Shown here piece by piece: positions 1-8,016 of a stretch of 64,000 nucleotides of DNA. The first letter of the stretch is position 1. Each line of letters opens with the position of its first letter. The DNA is from Coriobacteriia bacterium (lineage in GTDB: Bacteria > Actinomycetota > Coriobacteriia > Anaerosomatales > Anaerosomataceae). The notes beneath the pieces were generated by a model. That model was not told the origin of the DNA and did no database searches. It saw only the letters and a list, made by a program, of their open reading frames with translations. The translations under genes were made by a program, and so were the position numbers. The stretch is taken from contig JAFGVD010000003.1 of assembly GCA_016938135.1 (NCBI GenBank), forward strand, positions 1 through 64,000, written 5' to 3'.

Positions 1-215
1 CCCACCATGGCTTTCTCGCCAACCTGGATGACCGGAACGCCGTACTGACCGGTCATGGTGACCATTCGCTTGCGACCGCCCATGTCGGTGATGATGTTGA
101 CATCGGTGTAAGGGATCTTGTTCTCGGCGAAGTACCTCTTCGCGTATGTGCAGTACGGTCATGTGGGCGTCGTGTAGATCGTGACGCGCTTCGGTCGGGC
201 GGCCTTGGCCGTCAT
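1..215 (-). CDS. Glutaredoxin/NrdH-like selenoprotein (Sec at residue 19), C-terminus off window
   Basis: Read on the minus strand from ATG at 215 (GAGGAG ribosome site about 7 nt upstream), the frame encodes a thioredoxin-fold start, VTIYTTPT-x-PYCTYAKRYF, where x is an in-frame TGA at 161-159. After the TGA the same frame continues open to the window edge (71 codons) and keeps family features, including the cis-Pro segment TGQYGVPVIQVG. In glutaredoxin/NrdH proteins the position of the TGA is the first Cys of the CxxC redox motif, so the motif becomes UxxC. A 6-bp hairpin with a GG-containing loop follows the TGA, as expected of a bacterial SECIS. The role is probably thiol-disulfide exchange in the cytoplasm, for example reducing ribonucleotide reductase or peroxidases; the partner is unknown. 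It is transcribed divergently from the FAD dehydrogenase at 356. A simple nonsense mutation is possible but less likely given the hairpin and the intact downstream frame. Confidence 0.85.
127..143 (-). promoter_or_regulatory. Bacterial SECIS hairpin for UGA recoding
   Basis: On the mRNA the stem GCGAAG pairs perfectly with CUUCGC around the loop AGGUA. The loop GG lies 22 nt after the UGA at 161-159, inside the spacing at which SelB recognises bacterial SECIS elements, and a G in a small apical loop is typical. The hairpin lies within the coding sequence, as bacterial SECIS elements do. The structure is seen directly; its function is inferred from family knowledge. Confidence 0.8.
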
Positions 216-355
216 GGCGGGTCTCCTCTCGCAAGTGCGTGGTGCAGCAGCATGCCTGCATCAGATGTTACCTCCCCAAGGGGCACGCGCGAGAAACCCC
301 GTCGCCTTCGGGTACACTCATTGCTGTTGCGTCAGCAGCTTTGCAAGGAGGAGCG

Positions 356-1744
356 ATGGGCAAGGAACGCTACGACGTGATCGTTGTGGGGGCAGGCCCG
401 GCGGGCATCTTCGCCGCCATAGAGCTCATCCGTGCACGCAAAGACATGCGGATCTTGCTTGCCGAGCGGGGCAAGCCCATCCCCAAGCGCAGGTGCCCGG
501 CGCGCGAGACGCACTGTGTGAGCTGCGACACCTGTGCGATCATGACAGGCTGGGGCGGCGCGGGCGCGTTCTCCGACGGCAAGCTCACGCTCACCACCGA
601 GGTGGGCGGGTGGCTCGGCGAGTACGTGGGGCACGACGCGCTCGAGCGGCTGGTGGATGACGCCGACCGCATCTGGCTGGAGTTCGGCGCCACCACAGAG
701 GTGCATGCGCCGGACGCCGTGACCGCGGAGCGCCTCATGCGTGAGGCGACGCTTGCCGAGATGCGCCTCGTGCCCATGCGCATCCGGCACATCGGCACCG
801 ACCGCTCACCGCAGGTGCTGCAGGCGATGCACGACTACCTGGTGGCCAACGGCGTGGATGTGCGCACTGGCACGAAGGTGGCGCGGATCCTCTCGGAAAG
901 TGGACATGTCACCGGCGTGGAGCTGGAAGGCGGCGAGACCGTCATGGCGGACGCCGTGATAGCCGCGCCGGGCCGCGATGGCGCGGACTGGCTTGCGGAG
1001 CAGTCGCGCGAGCTTGGCATCCATCTGGTCAACAACGCTGTGGACATCGGCGTGCGCGTCGAGGTGCCCGCACCGGTGATGGAGCGCCTTACCGATCCGC
1101 TCTACGAGGCCAAGCTCATTTACTACTCGAAGCAGTTCGGAGACCAGGTGCGCACCTTTTGCATGAACCCCTACGGCGAGGTGACCACCGAGAGCTACGG
1201 CGATATCGTCACTGTGAACGGCCATTCCTTTGCCGAGCAACGCACCGGCAACACCAACTTCGCGGTGCTGGTCTCGCAGAGTTTCACGCACCCGTTCCAC
1301 GAACCCATCACGTACGGCTCGTCGATCGCGCGGCTGGCGAATCTGCTGGGCGAGGGCATCATCGTGCAGCGTCTGGGTGACCTGCGCGCCGGCCGCCGCT
1401 CCACCGCCAAACGCATCGCGCAGTCGGTCGTGAGGCCCACCATGCCCGCTGCCACGCCGGGCGACCTCAGCTTCGTGCTGCCGTACCGGCATCTGGCCGA
1501 CATCCTGGAGTTCCTGGACGCCATGGACGTGCTCGCTCCCGGCGTGGCAGGCGACGGCACGCTGCTCTACGGCATCGAGGTGAAGTTCTACTCCTCGCGC
1601 CTTGAGCTGGACTCCACGCTTCAGACTCAGGTTGCCGGGCTTTACGCGATCGGTGACGGCGCTGGTGTCACGCGCGGGCTGGTGCAGTCCAGCGCAAGCG
1701 GTCTGGTGGCGGCGCGTTCGGTGCTGCGCGGAGGAATCGGGTAG
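356..1744 (+). CDS. FAD-dependent dehydrogenase (COG2509-like)
   Basis: Protein of 462 residues. The N-terminus has a dinucleotide-binding motif VVGAGPAGIFAA (about residues 9-20), and the C-terminus has the second flavin motif GLYAIGDGAGVTRGLVQSSASG with the GD pair that contacts FAD ribityl. A Cys-rich segment CVSCDTC near residue 56, followed by GWGGAGAFSDGKL, is typical of this uncharacterised NAD(FAD)-dependent dehydrogenase family. The start was set at ATG 356 because AAGGAGGAG lies just upstream; the frame is open further upstream but has no comparable site. It sits divergently to the selenocysteine glutaredoxin, which may hint at redox work together, but its substrate is unknown. A soluble cytoplasmic enzyme is expected. 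Confidence 0.8.
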   Translation: MGKERYDVIVVGAGPAGIFAAIELIRARKDMRILLAERGKPIPKRRCPARETHCVSCDTCAIMTGWGGAGAFSDGKLTLTTEVGGWLGEYVGHDALERLVDDADRIWLEFGATTEVHAPDAVTAERLMREATLAEMRLVPMRIRHIGTDRSPQVLQAMHDYLVANGVDVRTGTKVARILSESGHVTGVELEGGETVMADAVIAAPGRDGADWLAEQSRELGIHLVNNAVDIGVRVEVPAPVMERLTDPLYEAKLIYYSKQFGDQVRTFCMNPYGEVTTESYGDIVTVNGHSFAEQRTGNTNFAVLVSQSFTHPFHEPITYGSSIARLANLLGEGIIVQRLGDLRAGRRSTAKRIAQSVVRPTMPAATPGDLSFVLPYRHLADILEFLDAMDVLAPGVAGDGTLLYGIEVKFYSSRLELDSTLQTQVAGLYAIGDGAGVTRGLVQSSASGLVAARSVLRGGIG

Positions 1745-1803
1745 AGGCCTGGGCTAAACGTGGGGCCGCTTGAGTCAGGCTGCCCGCTGTCCTCTCTTGC
1801 AGA

Positions 1804-2913
1804 TCAGATGCGGCGATACTTCCTCAAGGCGACTATGTTGCCGATGAAGAAAACCGCGGCAAAGACCCACAGCACAGCCAGTTCCGCCGCGACATCGCCA
1901 AAGCCGGCGCCGCGGAGCATCACCGCGCGCATCGCCTCGGCTCCGTAGGTCACCGGGAAGGCTTTGCCCAGCATCTGCATCCAGCCGGGCGTCTGAGACA
2001 GATCGAACATCCCTGAGAGCAGTATCTGTGGGATGACGATGATTTGCATGAGTTGCATGACCTGAAGCTCGGTGTTGGCGAACTCCGAGACCAAGATCCC
2101 CAGCGTCAGCGATACGAGCGCCATGGATAGGGCGATCAGTAGCACGAGCCAGAAGTTGCCCAGGTTGGGAAAGCCCACCCAGTAGATGCTGGCAGCGACC
2201 ACGATCGCGCTCTGCGCCAGCGTGAACAGGCCGAACCCTGCTACGTATCCCAGGACGAGTTCCCACCGGTGGATGGGAGTGGCCATCAGGCGCTCGAGGG
2301 TGCCACCGGTCCGTTCCCTGACGAAGCTGATGCCGCTAGTGATAAACACGTAGAAGAACACGAATACGCCTATGAACACCGGGCCATAGAAGTCGAACAC
2401 CCGCATATCCTCGGAGCCGTGGACGTAGGCCACCTCGGGAGCGGCAGGCGGCTCGAAGGAAGGGAGCGGCAGGTACTCGGTGACGTCTATCTCAAGGCCT
2501 CCCGGCAATGTGATGGGCTTGATATCGAGCTCGACCGACACGAGCGCCTCGATCTGCGCGACGTTGATCGCCCGCAGAACCGCGCCTGTCTTGGACGGGT
2601 CTGAGCCCTCGATCCAGACGCGCAGTACGTCTCCGTCCTGCGTGACGAAGGCGTCGGCCTCTCCTTGCTCGACAAGATCGAGCGCCTCGACGTCTGACGC
2701 CGTGGCGATGCGGGCGCCGGCGTCTTCAAGGGCGCTCACGAAGTCGCTCGGCATGTCTGCTGTGACGATCAGCGGCTCATAGTCCGGCGAGCCGAAGATG
2801 ACGTTCAGCAAGAACAGGGCGAGGACGGGCGCGACGATCATCATGAACAGAGTGCGGGGATCATGCTTGAACTGCCGAAGGATCCTCAGGCTCACGGCGT
2901 ATGCGTTACGCAT
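1804..2913 (-). CDS. ABC-2 type transporter permease
   Basis: Protein of 369 residues starting MRNAYAVSLRILRQFKHDPRT. It has an N-terminal membrane segment (ALFLLNVIFG), a long extracytoplasmic domain of about 150 residues, then a cluster of five hydrophobic helices ending near the C-terminus, the layout of YhgE/DrrB/YadH-type ABC-2 exporters. The conserved segment ERTGGTLERLMATPIHRWELVLGY before the helix bundle is diagnostic. Its start codon lies inside the end of the ATPase gene (ATGCGTAA, 8-nt overlap), so the two are translationally coupled. The likely role is export of a drug, lipid or polysaccharide; the substrate cannot be read from the sequence. Confidence 0.88.
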   Translation of the reverse strand: MRNAYAVSLRILRQFKHDPRTLFMMIVAPVLALFLLNVIFGSPDYEPLIVTADMPSDFVSALEDAGARIATASDVEALDLVEQGEADAFVTQDGDVLRVWIEGSDPSKTGAVLRAINVAQIEALVSVELDIKPITLPGGLEIDVTEYLPLPSFEPPAAPEVAYVHGSEDMRVFDFYGPVFIGVFVFFYVFITSGISFVRERTGGTLERLMATPIHRWELVLGYVAGFGLFTLAQSAIVVAASIYWVGFPNLGNFWLVLLIALSMALVSLTLGILVSEFANTELQVMQLMQIIVIPQILLSGMFDLSQTPGWMQMLGKAFPVTYGAEAMRAVMLRGAGFGDVAAELAVLWVFAAVFFIGNIVALRKYRRI

Positions 2914-3664
2914 GCGCGCCACCCCCTTCGGCCGTTGATGCCATCTCGACCCTGGCAAAGTACAGGAAGGCGTCTTCTAGAGTGGCCGCGCCAGCGCGCT
3001 GGCGGAGCTCATCGGGTGAGCCCATCGCGATGAACACGCCGTCCCGGATCATAGCCAGGCGATCGCAGCGTTCTGCCTCATCCATCACGTGTGTGGTCAC
3101 GATCATGGTCTTGCCCGTCTCGGCCATCTGTCGGAAGGCCTCCCAGATGTCCACGCGGTGCAGTGGATCCAGGCCTATTGTGGGCTCATCAAGGATGAGC
3201 AGATCGGGCTCGTGCAGGATGGCGGTGGCCAGCGACAGGCGGCGACGCATGCCGCCGGAGTACTCTCTGGCCAGCTTGCCTGGTTCCACCGTGAGGTGTG
3301 CCGTTTCAAGCGCTCTCTCGCCTGCGTGCTTGAGCGCGTTGCCGGTGAGCCCGTAGATAGCGCCGAAGAACGCGAGGTTCTCGGCGGCGGTGAGGTCTGT
3401 GTAGAGCGCATCGGACTGCGCCATGTAGCCCATACGCCGCATGAGTTGCAGCGACGGCATCGGCTTGCCGAACGCCTCCACGATGCCGGACTCGGGCTCG
3501 GTCACTCCGGCGATGACATTCACCAGTGTCGTCTTGCCTGCACCGGATGGTCCCAGTAGTCCCAGTATCTCGCCGCGCTCGACGCCTAACGAGACACCAT
3601 GCAGCACCTCTTGCTGGCCGAACCGTTGGACGATGTCACGGGCGCTTAGGATGGGCATATTCAC
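2906..3664 (-). CDS. ABC transporter ATP-binding protein (exporter type)
   Basis: Protein of 252 residues with a Walker A LLGPSGAGKTTL (near residue 37), Q-loop YMAQSDALY, signature YSGGMRRRLSLA, Walker B LLILDEPTIGLDP and H-loop TTHVMDEAERC. The signature and the DEPTIGLDP form place it among the ABC-2/DrrA-type exporter ATPases that pair with the permease gene overlapping its 3' end. Start at ATG 3664, with a second ATG two codons on. It is transcribed away from the divergent ornithine genes and has its own promoter region in 3665-3808. Confidence 0.92.
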   Translation of the reverse strand: MNMPILSARDIVQRFGQQEVLHGVSLGVERGEILGLLGPSGAGKTTLVNVIAGVTEPESGIVEAFGKPMPSLQLMRRMGYMAQSDALYTDLTAAENLAFFGAIYGLTGNALKHAGERALETAHLTVEPGKLAREYSGGMRRRLSLATAILHEPDLLILDEPTIGLDPLHRVDIWEAFRQMAETGKTMIVTTHVMDEAERCDRLAMIRDGVFIAMGSPDELRQRAGAATLEDAFLYFARVEMASTAEGGGAHA

Positions 3665-3808
3665 TCCTGGGCATTGATGGTGTTCTTTGACAGCCTACCC
3701 CGAGTGGCATTTGCCGAGAAGCCCGCGTGCTCTCGCACAAGCGATGGCTTCACGCTATCGTGATGCATAGGAACCGCGCACTTTTGAATCAATCCAAAGG
3801 AGAATCCG

Positions 3809-4819
3809 ATGATCAAGGTCGCTGTTTGGGGCACCGGGATGATGGGGCAGGGGCTCTTGGGCTTCCTGCTGGATAGGCCCAACGACGTAGAGATTGTTGG
3901 CGCCATCGTCACCAACCCCGCCAAAGAGGGCAAGACGATCGGCGAGTTGCTTCACCGTGACTGTGACGTTAAGATGACGACTGACTTCGCAGCCGTACTG
4001 GCCACCAGGCCGGATGTCGTATGCATCTGTACGCAGAGCAATCTTGATGAGATCACGGCACAAGTCGAGCCCAGCGTTCGCGCTGGTGCCAACGTGTTGT
4101 GTATCGCCGAGACGCTCTCATACCCGTGGGCGAGCGACGAGGAGTGGGCCGACCGCTTCGAGGAGTTGGCGCAGGAATACGACGTCTCGATCATGGGCAC
4201 GGGTATCAACCCCGGCTTCATCTTGGACGCGATGATCGTTGCATGGACCTCTATCTGCCTGAAGGTGGACAAGATCGAAGCGCAGCGAGTGAACGACCTT
4301 TCGCCCTTTGGCCCCACGGTCATGGCAAGCCAGGGCGTAGGCACCACCGTCGAAGAGTTCGAGGCCGGCGTTGCAGACGGGACCATCGTGGGCCACATAG
4401 GCTTCCCCGAGTCCATCGGCCTGATTGCGGATGCGCTCGGCTGGAAGATCGATCGCATCGAGGAGACGCGCGAGCCCATCGTCACGACTGTCGAGCGCTC
4501 TACTCCGCATGTGACAGTGAAGCCCGGCGACGTTGCCGGCTGCAAGCAGATCGGTCGCGGGTATGTGGGCGACGAGCTCAAGATCGAGCTCATCCATCCC
4601 CAGCAGATCCATCCCGAGAAGGCAGGCGTCAGCACCGGCGATTACATCAAGATCTTGGGCGATCCTGAAGTGAACATGGTGAACAGCCCAGAGATCCCCG
4701 GTGGCAAGGGTACCTACGCAAGCACCGGGAACTACATCCCGCTGCTCGTGGATGCGCCTGCAGGTCTGCTCACTGTTGTGGACATGCCGCTGCCAAGGTT
4801 CTGGGCCCCGACCGTCTAG
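3809..4819 (+). CDS. ord: 2,4-diaminopentanoate dehydrogenase
   Basis: Protein of 336 residues with an N-terminal Rossmann motif VWGTGMMGQGLLGFL. The rest matches the dihydrodipicolinate-reductase-like fold of Ord, with a central active-site segment MGTGINPGFILDAMI. In the oxidative branch of Stickland-type ornithine fermentation Ord oxidises 2,4-diaminopentanoate with NAD(P)+ to 2-amino-4-oxopentanoate and ammonia. Start ATG 3809 has AAAGGAGAA upstream. It heads a tight set with ortA (9 nt downstream) and ortB, the thiolase that uses its product. Identification rests on length, fold motifs and especially this gene order. Confidence 0.92.
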   Translation: MIKVAVWGTGMMGQGLLGFLLDRPNDVEIVGAIVTNPAKEGKTIGELLHRDCDVKMTTDFAAVLATRPDVVCICTQSNLDEITAQVEPSVRAGANVLCIAETLSYPWASDEEWADRFEELAQEYDVSIMGTGINPGFILDAMIVAWTSICLKVDKIEAQRVNDLSPFGPTVMASQGVGTTVEEFEAGVADGTIVGHIGFPESIGLIADALGWKIDRIEETREPIVTTVERSTPHVTVKPGDVAGCKQIGRGYVGDELKIELIHPQQIHPEKAGVSTGDYIKILGDPEVNMVNSPEIPGGKGTYASTGNYIPLLVDAPAGLLTVVDMPLPRFWAPTV

Positions 4820-4828
4820 AGGTGACCG

Positions 4829-5158
4829 ATGATGTCTGAAGCCGAGCGCTGTACTGTTGGTGACTGGGTGGAGATAGAGCGCGTCTTGCTCGAGCCCGCC
4901 GATCGCTCCACCAACTTGCCCGACGACACCGCGGCGCAACCGCTGCTCGTGTGGGTGAAGGGCTTCGCACGCGCCGACGCAGCTGTCGGTGCGGAGCTTG
5001 AGGTGGAAACGATGACGGGCCGTGTGGTGGCAGGGCGGCTGACCGAGGTCAACCCCGGCTACTTCCACACCTTCGGCAAGCCGGCGCCTGAGCTCACACA
5101 CGTGGGTCGTGACCTGCGTGCGCAGGTTGTGGCGTATCGCGCGAAGGCGGGTGAGTGA
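4829..5158 (+). CDS. ortA: 2-amino-4-oxopentanoate thiolase, alpha (small) subunit
   Basis: Protein of 109 residues (two possible ATGs at 4829 and 4832, after AGAGGTGA). It contains the conserved OrtA segment starting GDWVEIERVLLEP, then a tail GRLTEVNPGYFHTFGKP. OrtA and OrtB together cleave 2-amino-4-oxopentanoate with coenzyme A to alanine and acetyl-CoA, the energy-yielding step of ornithine oxidation. It lies between ord and ortB with 9-nt and 1-nt gaps, the order known from ornithine-fermenting clostridia. Confidence 0.9.
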   Translation: MMSEAERCTVGDWVEIERVLLEPADRSTNLPDDTAAQPLLVWVKGFARADAAVGAELEVETMTGRVVAGRLTEVNPGYFHTFGKPAPELTHVGRDLRAQVVAYRAKAGE

Positions 5159-5159
5159 C

Positions 5160-6569
5160 ATGGCGGGCCGCACCGAGGCGATCCTCGCGCGCAAGGGTGA
5201 GATCATGAAGCGCGCGCTGGGCATGGACTACGCCGAGTTCGAGCGCAGCCCCATCGCCTTCGACTACGAAGGTCTCATGGGCGCGCACGGCTACTCGCTG
5301 CAAGATATCATCGGCATCCAGCTGGCGGCCGGCGTGGGCTCAACGCCGCTGCTGGAGTTGCGTAACCTCACCGATCTCGTGCGTTCATACGCCGGGCCCG
5401 GTCACGGTGCGCGTATCTTCGTCAAAGACGAGGCGGCCAACATGGCTGGCTCGTTCAAGGACCGCCGCGCAAGCGTGAGCATCCACGTGGCAAAGGAGAA
5501 GGGCTACGAGGGCGTCATCGCCGCCACCAGCGGCAACTACGGTGCCGCCGTCTCCAGCCAGGCGGCACGCGCTGCGCTTAAGTGCATCATCGTGCAGGAG
5601 GCGTTCGACTCCCGTCACGTGGGTCAGCCCGAGATCATCGAGAAGTCGCGTATCTGCGAGGCGTTCGGCGCCGAGGTAGTGCAGCTTTCTGTGGGTCCGG
5701 AGCTCTTCAGCCACATGCTGGAGCTGTTGGATGAGACCGGCTATCTGGCCGCTTCGCTCTACTCGGCGTTCGGTGTGTCCGGCATCGAGACGCTTGGGTG
5801 GGAGCTTGCGCAGGAGATGACGGCGGTGACCGGGGCGCCTCCCACTCATGTGGTAGTCACGCACGCGGGCGGCGGCAATACCACCGGTACCGCACGCGGC
5901 CTGAAGCGTGCCGGCGCCACTACCGAGATAGTGAGCGCAAGCGTGGACCTTAGCGGCCTGCACATGGCGAGCGATCACGACTTCAACCGCAAGAGCTTTA
6001 CCACCGGGCACACGGGTTTCGGCGTGCCGTTCGCAACCTGGCCGGATCGCGCAGATGTGCCGAGAAACGCGGCACGTGCGCTGCGCTATATGGACCGGTA
6101 TCTCACGGTCAGCCAGGGCGAGGTCTTCTATGTGACCGAGGCGATGGCCAAGCTCGAGGGTCTTGAGCGCGGGCCGTCCGGCAACACCGCGATGGCTGCG
6201 GCGATGTCGCTTGCGCGAGACCTGCCTCGTGACGCTACCGTGGTGGTGCAGGAGACCGAGTACACCGGCGCGGGCAAGCACCACTGGGCGCAGCTCAACT
6301 TCGCGCGAGAGAACGGTGTGGAGGTGCGATCAGGCGACCCGGCGGACAACGTGCCTGGCAAGAGCATCATCATCCCCGAGCGTCCCGAGCAGATCCGCGC
6401 GAAGGACTTCGACCTGGGTAAGATGCGCCGCAGCTACGTGCGCAATGCGCTTGCGCATGCGCCTGAAGGCTACGTGCCCACCGCCGAAGACATCGTGTTC
6501 CTGGCCGAGGATGCCAACACCACGCCGGCCACGGTGGAGGAGATCATCGCCGGGTTGAAAAGCGCGTAA
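5160..6569 (+). CDS. ortB: 2-amino-4-oxopentanoate thiolase, beta (PLP) subunit
   Basis: Protein of 469 residues of the threonine-synthase-like fold-type II PLP family. The probable PLP lysine is K100 in AGSFKDRRAS, followed by the Asn-rich phosphate loop ATSGNYGAAVS and a Gly-rich segment THAGGGNTTGTARG. OrtB carries out PLP-dependent thiolysis of 2-amino-4-oxopentanoate with OrtA. Start ATG 5160 is one base after the ortA stop; the frame extends upstream inside ortA but the coupled start fits the family length. A hairpin terminator follows at 6598. Confidence 0.92.
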   Translation: MAGRTEAILARKGEIMKRALGMDYAEFERSPIAFDYEGLMGAHGYSLQDIIGIQLAAGVGSTPLLELRNLTDLVRSYAGPGHGARIFVKDEAANMAGSFKDRRASVSIHVAKEKGYEGVIAATSGNYGAAVSSQAARAALKCIIVQEAFDSRHVGQPEIIEKSRICEAFGAEVVQLSVGPELFSHMLELLDETGYLAASLYSAFGVSGIETLGWELAQEMTAVTGAPPTHVVVTHAGGGNTTGTARGLKRAGATTEIVSASVDLSGLHMASDHDFNRKSFTTGHTGFGVPFATWPDRADVPRNAARALRYMDRYLTVSQGEVFYVTEAMAKLEGLERGPSGNTAMAAAMSLARDLPRDATVVVQETEYTGAGKHHWAQLNFARENGVEVRSGDPADNVPGKSIIIPERPEQIRAKDFDLGKMRRSYVRNALAHAPEGYVPTAEDIVFLAEDANTTPATVEEIIAGLKSA

Positions 6570-6597
6570 GCGTCCCGAACCGTACTGCACACTTTGC

Positions 6598-6623
6598 GAA
6601 GGGTGCCGGAACCGGCGCCCTTC
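6598..6623 (+). terminator. Hairpin terminator after ord-ortA-ortB
   Basis: A 12-bp stem GAAGGGUGCCGG/CCGGCGCCCUUC (one U-G pair) with an AA centre sits 28 nt after the ortB stop. It lacks a clear U tract, so termination strength is uncertain. It separates the thiolase genes from the ArsR gene. Confidence 0.6.
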
Positions 6624-6688
6624 GTGTTGCGCGCTGATTCACCGCGGTGCGTGGGCCCGTCTTGCCGCGCGGACCGGCCGCCCGTAGA

Positions 6689-6706
6689 CTTCGAAGTACG
6701 TCGAAG
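6689..6706. promoter_or_regulatory. Inverted repeat upstream of the ArsR gene, probable operator
   Basis: CTTCGA and TCGAAG form 6-bp arms around a 6-nt spacer, about 18 nt before the arsR-type start. Position and symmetry fit an autoregulatory ArsR-family operator, which usually overlaps the promoter of the regulator. Not tested against a known consensus. Confidence 0.4.
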
Positions 6707-6723
6707 GCGTGAAGGGTGTGAAG

Positions 6724-7044
6724 ATGGACGTGACAAGCAGTGGTTTGGATGAAGCCGGGGTGGACGCCGCTCTGAAGGCGCTCGCTTCTGCGCAGCGCAG
6801 GGAGATCCTTCGCATGCTCACGTCGGACGCAGGGGCCTCGGCCAAGTCGTGTTGCGCTCCTGAAGAAGTGTGCGCCTGCAAACTCTCCGAGCACCTCGAC
6901 CTTGCGGCCAGCACGGTGTCTCACCACATGGCCATCCTCCGTGAGGCCGGTCTGGTGACCTCGCGCAAGAGCGGTACGTGGGTGTATTACACTGTGCGTA
7001 GAGATAGGCTTGCTGCTGTCTCTGAGGCGATTCTTGGACTCTGA
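6724..7044 (+). CDS. ArsR/SmtB family winged-helix regulator with Cys-rich sensor
   Basis: Protein of 106 residues (start ATG 6724 with AAGGG 7 nt upstream; a GTG at 6709 is an alternative). The HTH core is EHLDLAASTVSHHMAILREAGLVTSRKSGTWVYYT in two parts, the ArsR recognition helix and wing. Cys43, Cys44, Cys50 and Cys52 lie just before it (CC-APEEV-CAC), matching the ELCVCDL-type thiol sensor region of arsenic- or metal-responsive members. It probably represses itself and the membrane thioredoxin 22 nt downstream until a soft metal(loid) or oxidant modifies the Cys. It interrupts the ornithine genes and may be an insertion between ortB and oraS. Confidence 0.85.
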   Translation: MDVTSSGLDEAGVDAALKALASAQRREILRMLTSDAGASAKSCCAPEEVCACKLSEHLDLAASTVSHHMAILREAGLVTSRKSGTWVYYTVRRDRLAAVSEAILGL

Positions 7045-7066
7045 CCCCCCCCCGGAAGGGTGCCAT

Positions 7067-7552
7067 GTGAAGCAAGACAAACCGACGTTTCCCTCAGAAG
7101 TGGTGTCCCATACATCTAAGAACCGGACGGTTATCATCCTGATCGTCGCGATCATACTTCTGCTGCTGGTCATCTCCCAGCTTGTTCGCGGGAGTGCGGA
7201 ACCGGTCTCCTCGGCGGACAGCCGCGCGGATGCTGTTGTCGCGTACGAAGAGGCGCTGGATGCCAAGCGGCCCATTTACGTGATCTTCCATTCGCTCACT
7301 TGTGAACCTTGCATGACCATGATGGTCGCGGTGGGCGAGGTGATGCCCGAGTACAGTGATCGCGTGACGCTGGTCGATGTCTTGAGCGACACCCCGTCCG
7401 GAATCGAGCTGGCCCGGCGCTTCGGGTTCCAGTTCATCCCAACGTCGTACTTCCTTGCCCCCGACGGCACCGTGCTTGACTCCTACACAGGCGCGATGAG
7501 TGCTGAAGAACTGCGTGCCCGGCTGGACGCGCTCCTGGATTCTGCATCCTGA
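7067..7552 (+). CDS. Membrane-anchored thioredoxin-fold protein
   Basis: Protein of 161 residues starting at GTG 7067 (GGAAGGG 6 nt before). One N-terminal membrane helix (TVIILIVAIILLLLVISQLV, about residues 24-43) is followed by a thioredoxin domain facing outward, with redox Cys79 and Cys82 in LTCEPCM and a cis-Pro region FQFIPTSYFLAPDG. It probably reduces or relays electrons to exported proteins. It appears co-transcribed with the ArsR gene; a run of nine C (7045-7053) lies in the gap, a possible slippage site but outside both frames. Confidence 0.82.
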   Translation: MKQDKPTFPSEVVSHTSKNRTVIILIVAIILLLLVISQLVRGSAEPVSSADSRADAVVAYEEALDAKRPIYVIFHSLTCEPCMTMMVAVGEVMPEYSDRVTLVDVLSDTPSGIELARRFGFQFIPTSYFLAPDGTVLDSYTGAMSAEELRARLDALLDSAS

Positions 7553-7578
7553 CCTACCCCGCTGAGGGGCATGCCACT

Positions 7579-7606
7579 TTGACGCTATCTTCTCGGACGC
7601 TATGCT
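7579..7606 (+). promoter_or_regulatory. Probable sigma-70-type promoter for oraS-oraE
   Basis: TTGACG at 7579-7584 and TATGCT at 7601-7606 are separated by 16 nt, close to the -35/-10 consensus, and lie about 48 nt before the oraS start. This implies that oraSE is transcribed separately from the ArsR-thioredoxin pair. Confidence 0.55.
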
Positions 7607-7653
7607 TGCATCATCCGTGATACATTCTGCATATCCGGTTGAGAGGAGCCTAC

Positions 7654-8016
7654 GTGGCACGCGAGGATACCTTCCGAGAAGCGCGGCAGCATCTGCAGGG
7701 GATGAGTGATGCAGATCTTGAGGCGCGGTTCTGGCGTCTGACGGAAGAAGCCGTGACACCGCTGGTTGATCTGGCCCGGACCCACACCTCTCCCTCCATC
7801 GAGCGCAGTGTCCTCATGCGCATGGGGATCGACTCGCGCACCTGCATGGCTGTGGTGGCTGAGTGTGAGAAGCGGGGGCTTCTCGGCCATGGTGCGGGAC
7901 ACGTCGTGTACGTCTGCATGCAGGCGTGGGACTGCGATGCACCCGCAGCGGCGCGTCGTCTCGCCAAGGGCGACGGGTGGGAGATCGCAGACGCGAAGTG
8001 GGGTGGCGTGAGATGA
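7654..8016 (+). CDS. oraS: D-ornithine 4,5-aminomutase, S (small) subunit
   Basis: Protein of 120 residues. The start was chosen at GTG 7654 because GAGAGGAG ends 5 nt before it; a TTG 15 nt upstream is less likely. The segment REDTFREARQHL and the length match OraS, the small subunit of the adenosylcobalamin- and PLP-dependent mutase that converts D-ornithine to 2,4-diaminopentanoate. It overlaps oraE by 4 nt (ATGA). The product is the substrate of Ord encoded 3 kb upstream. Confidence 0.9.
   Translation: MAREDTFREARQHLQGMSDADLEARFWRLTEEAVTPLVDLARTHTSPSIERSVLMRMGIDSRTCMAVVAECEKRGLLGHGAGHVVYVCMQAWDCDAPAAARRLAKGDGWEIADAKWGGVR

Noticed and set aside
159-161. TGA as a nonsense mutation making the glutaredoxin a pseudogene
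   Set aside because: It replaces exactly the redox Cys, the frame continues with family motifs, and a hairpin with SECIS-like spacing follows.
7045-7053. Nine-C run as a phase-variation switch for the thioredoxin
   Set aside because: The run lies between genes, before the ribosome site, so slippage would not change the reading frame.
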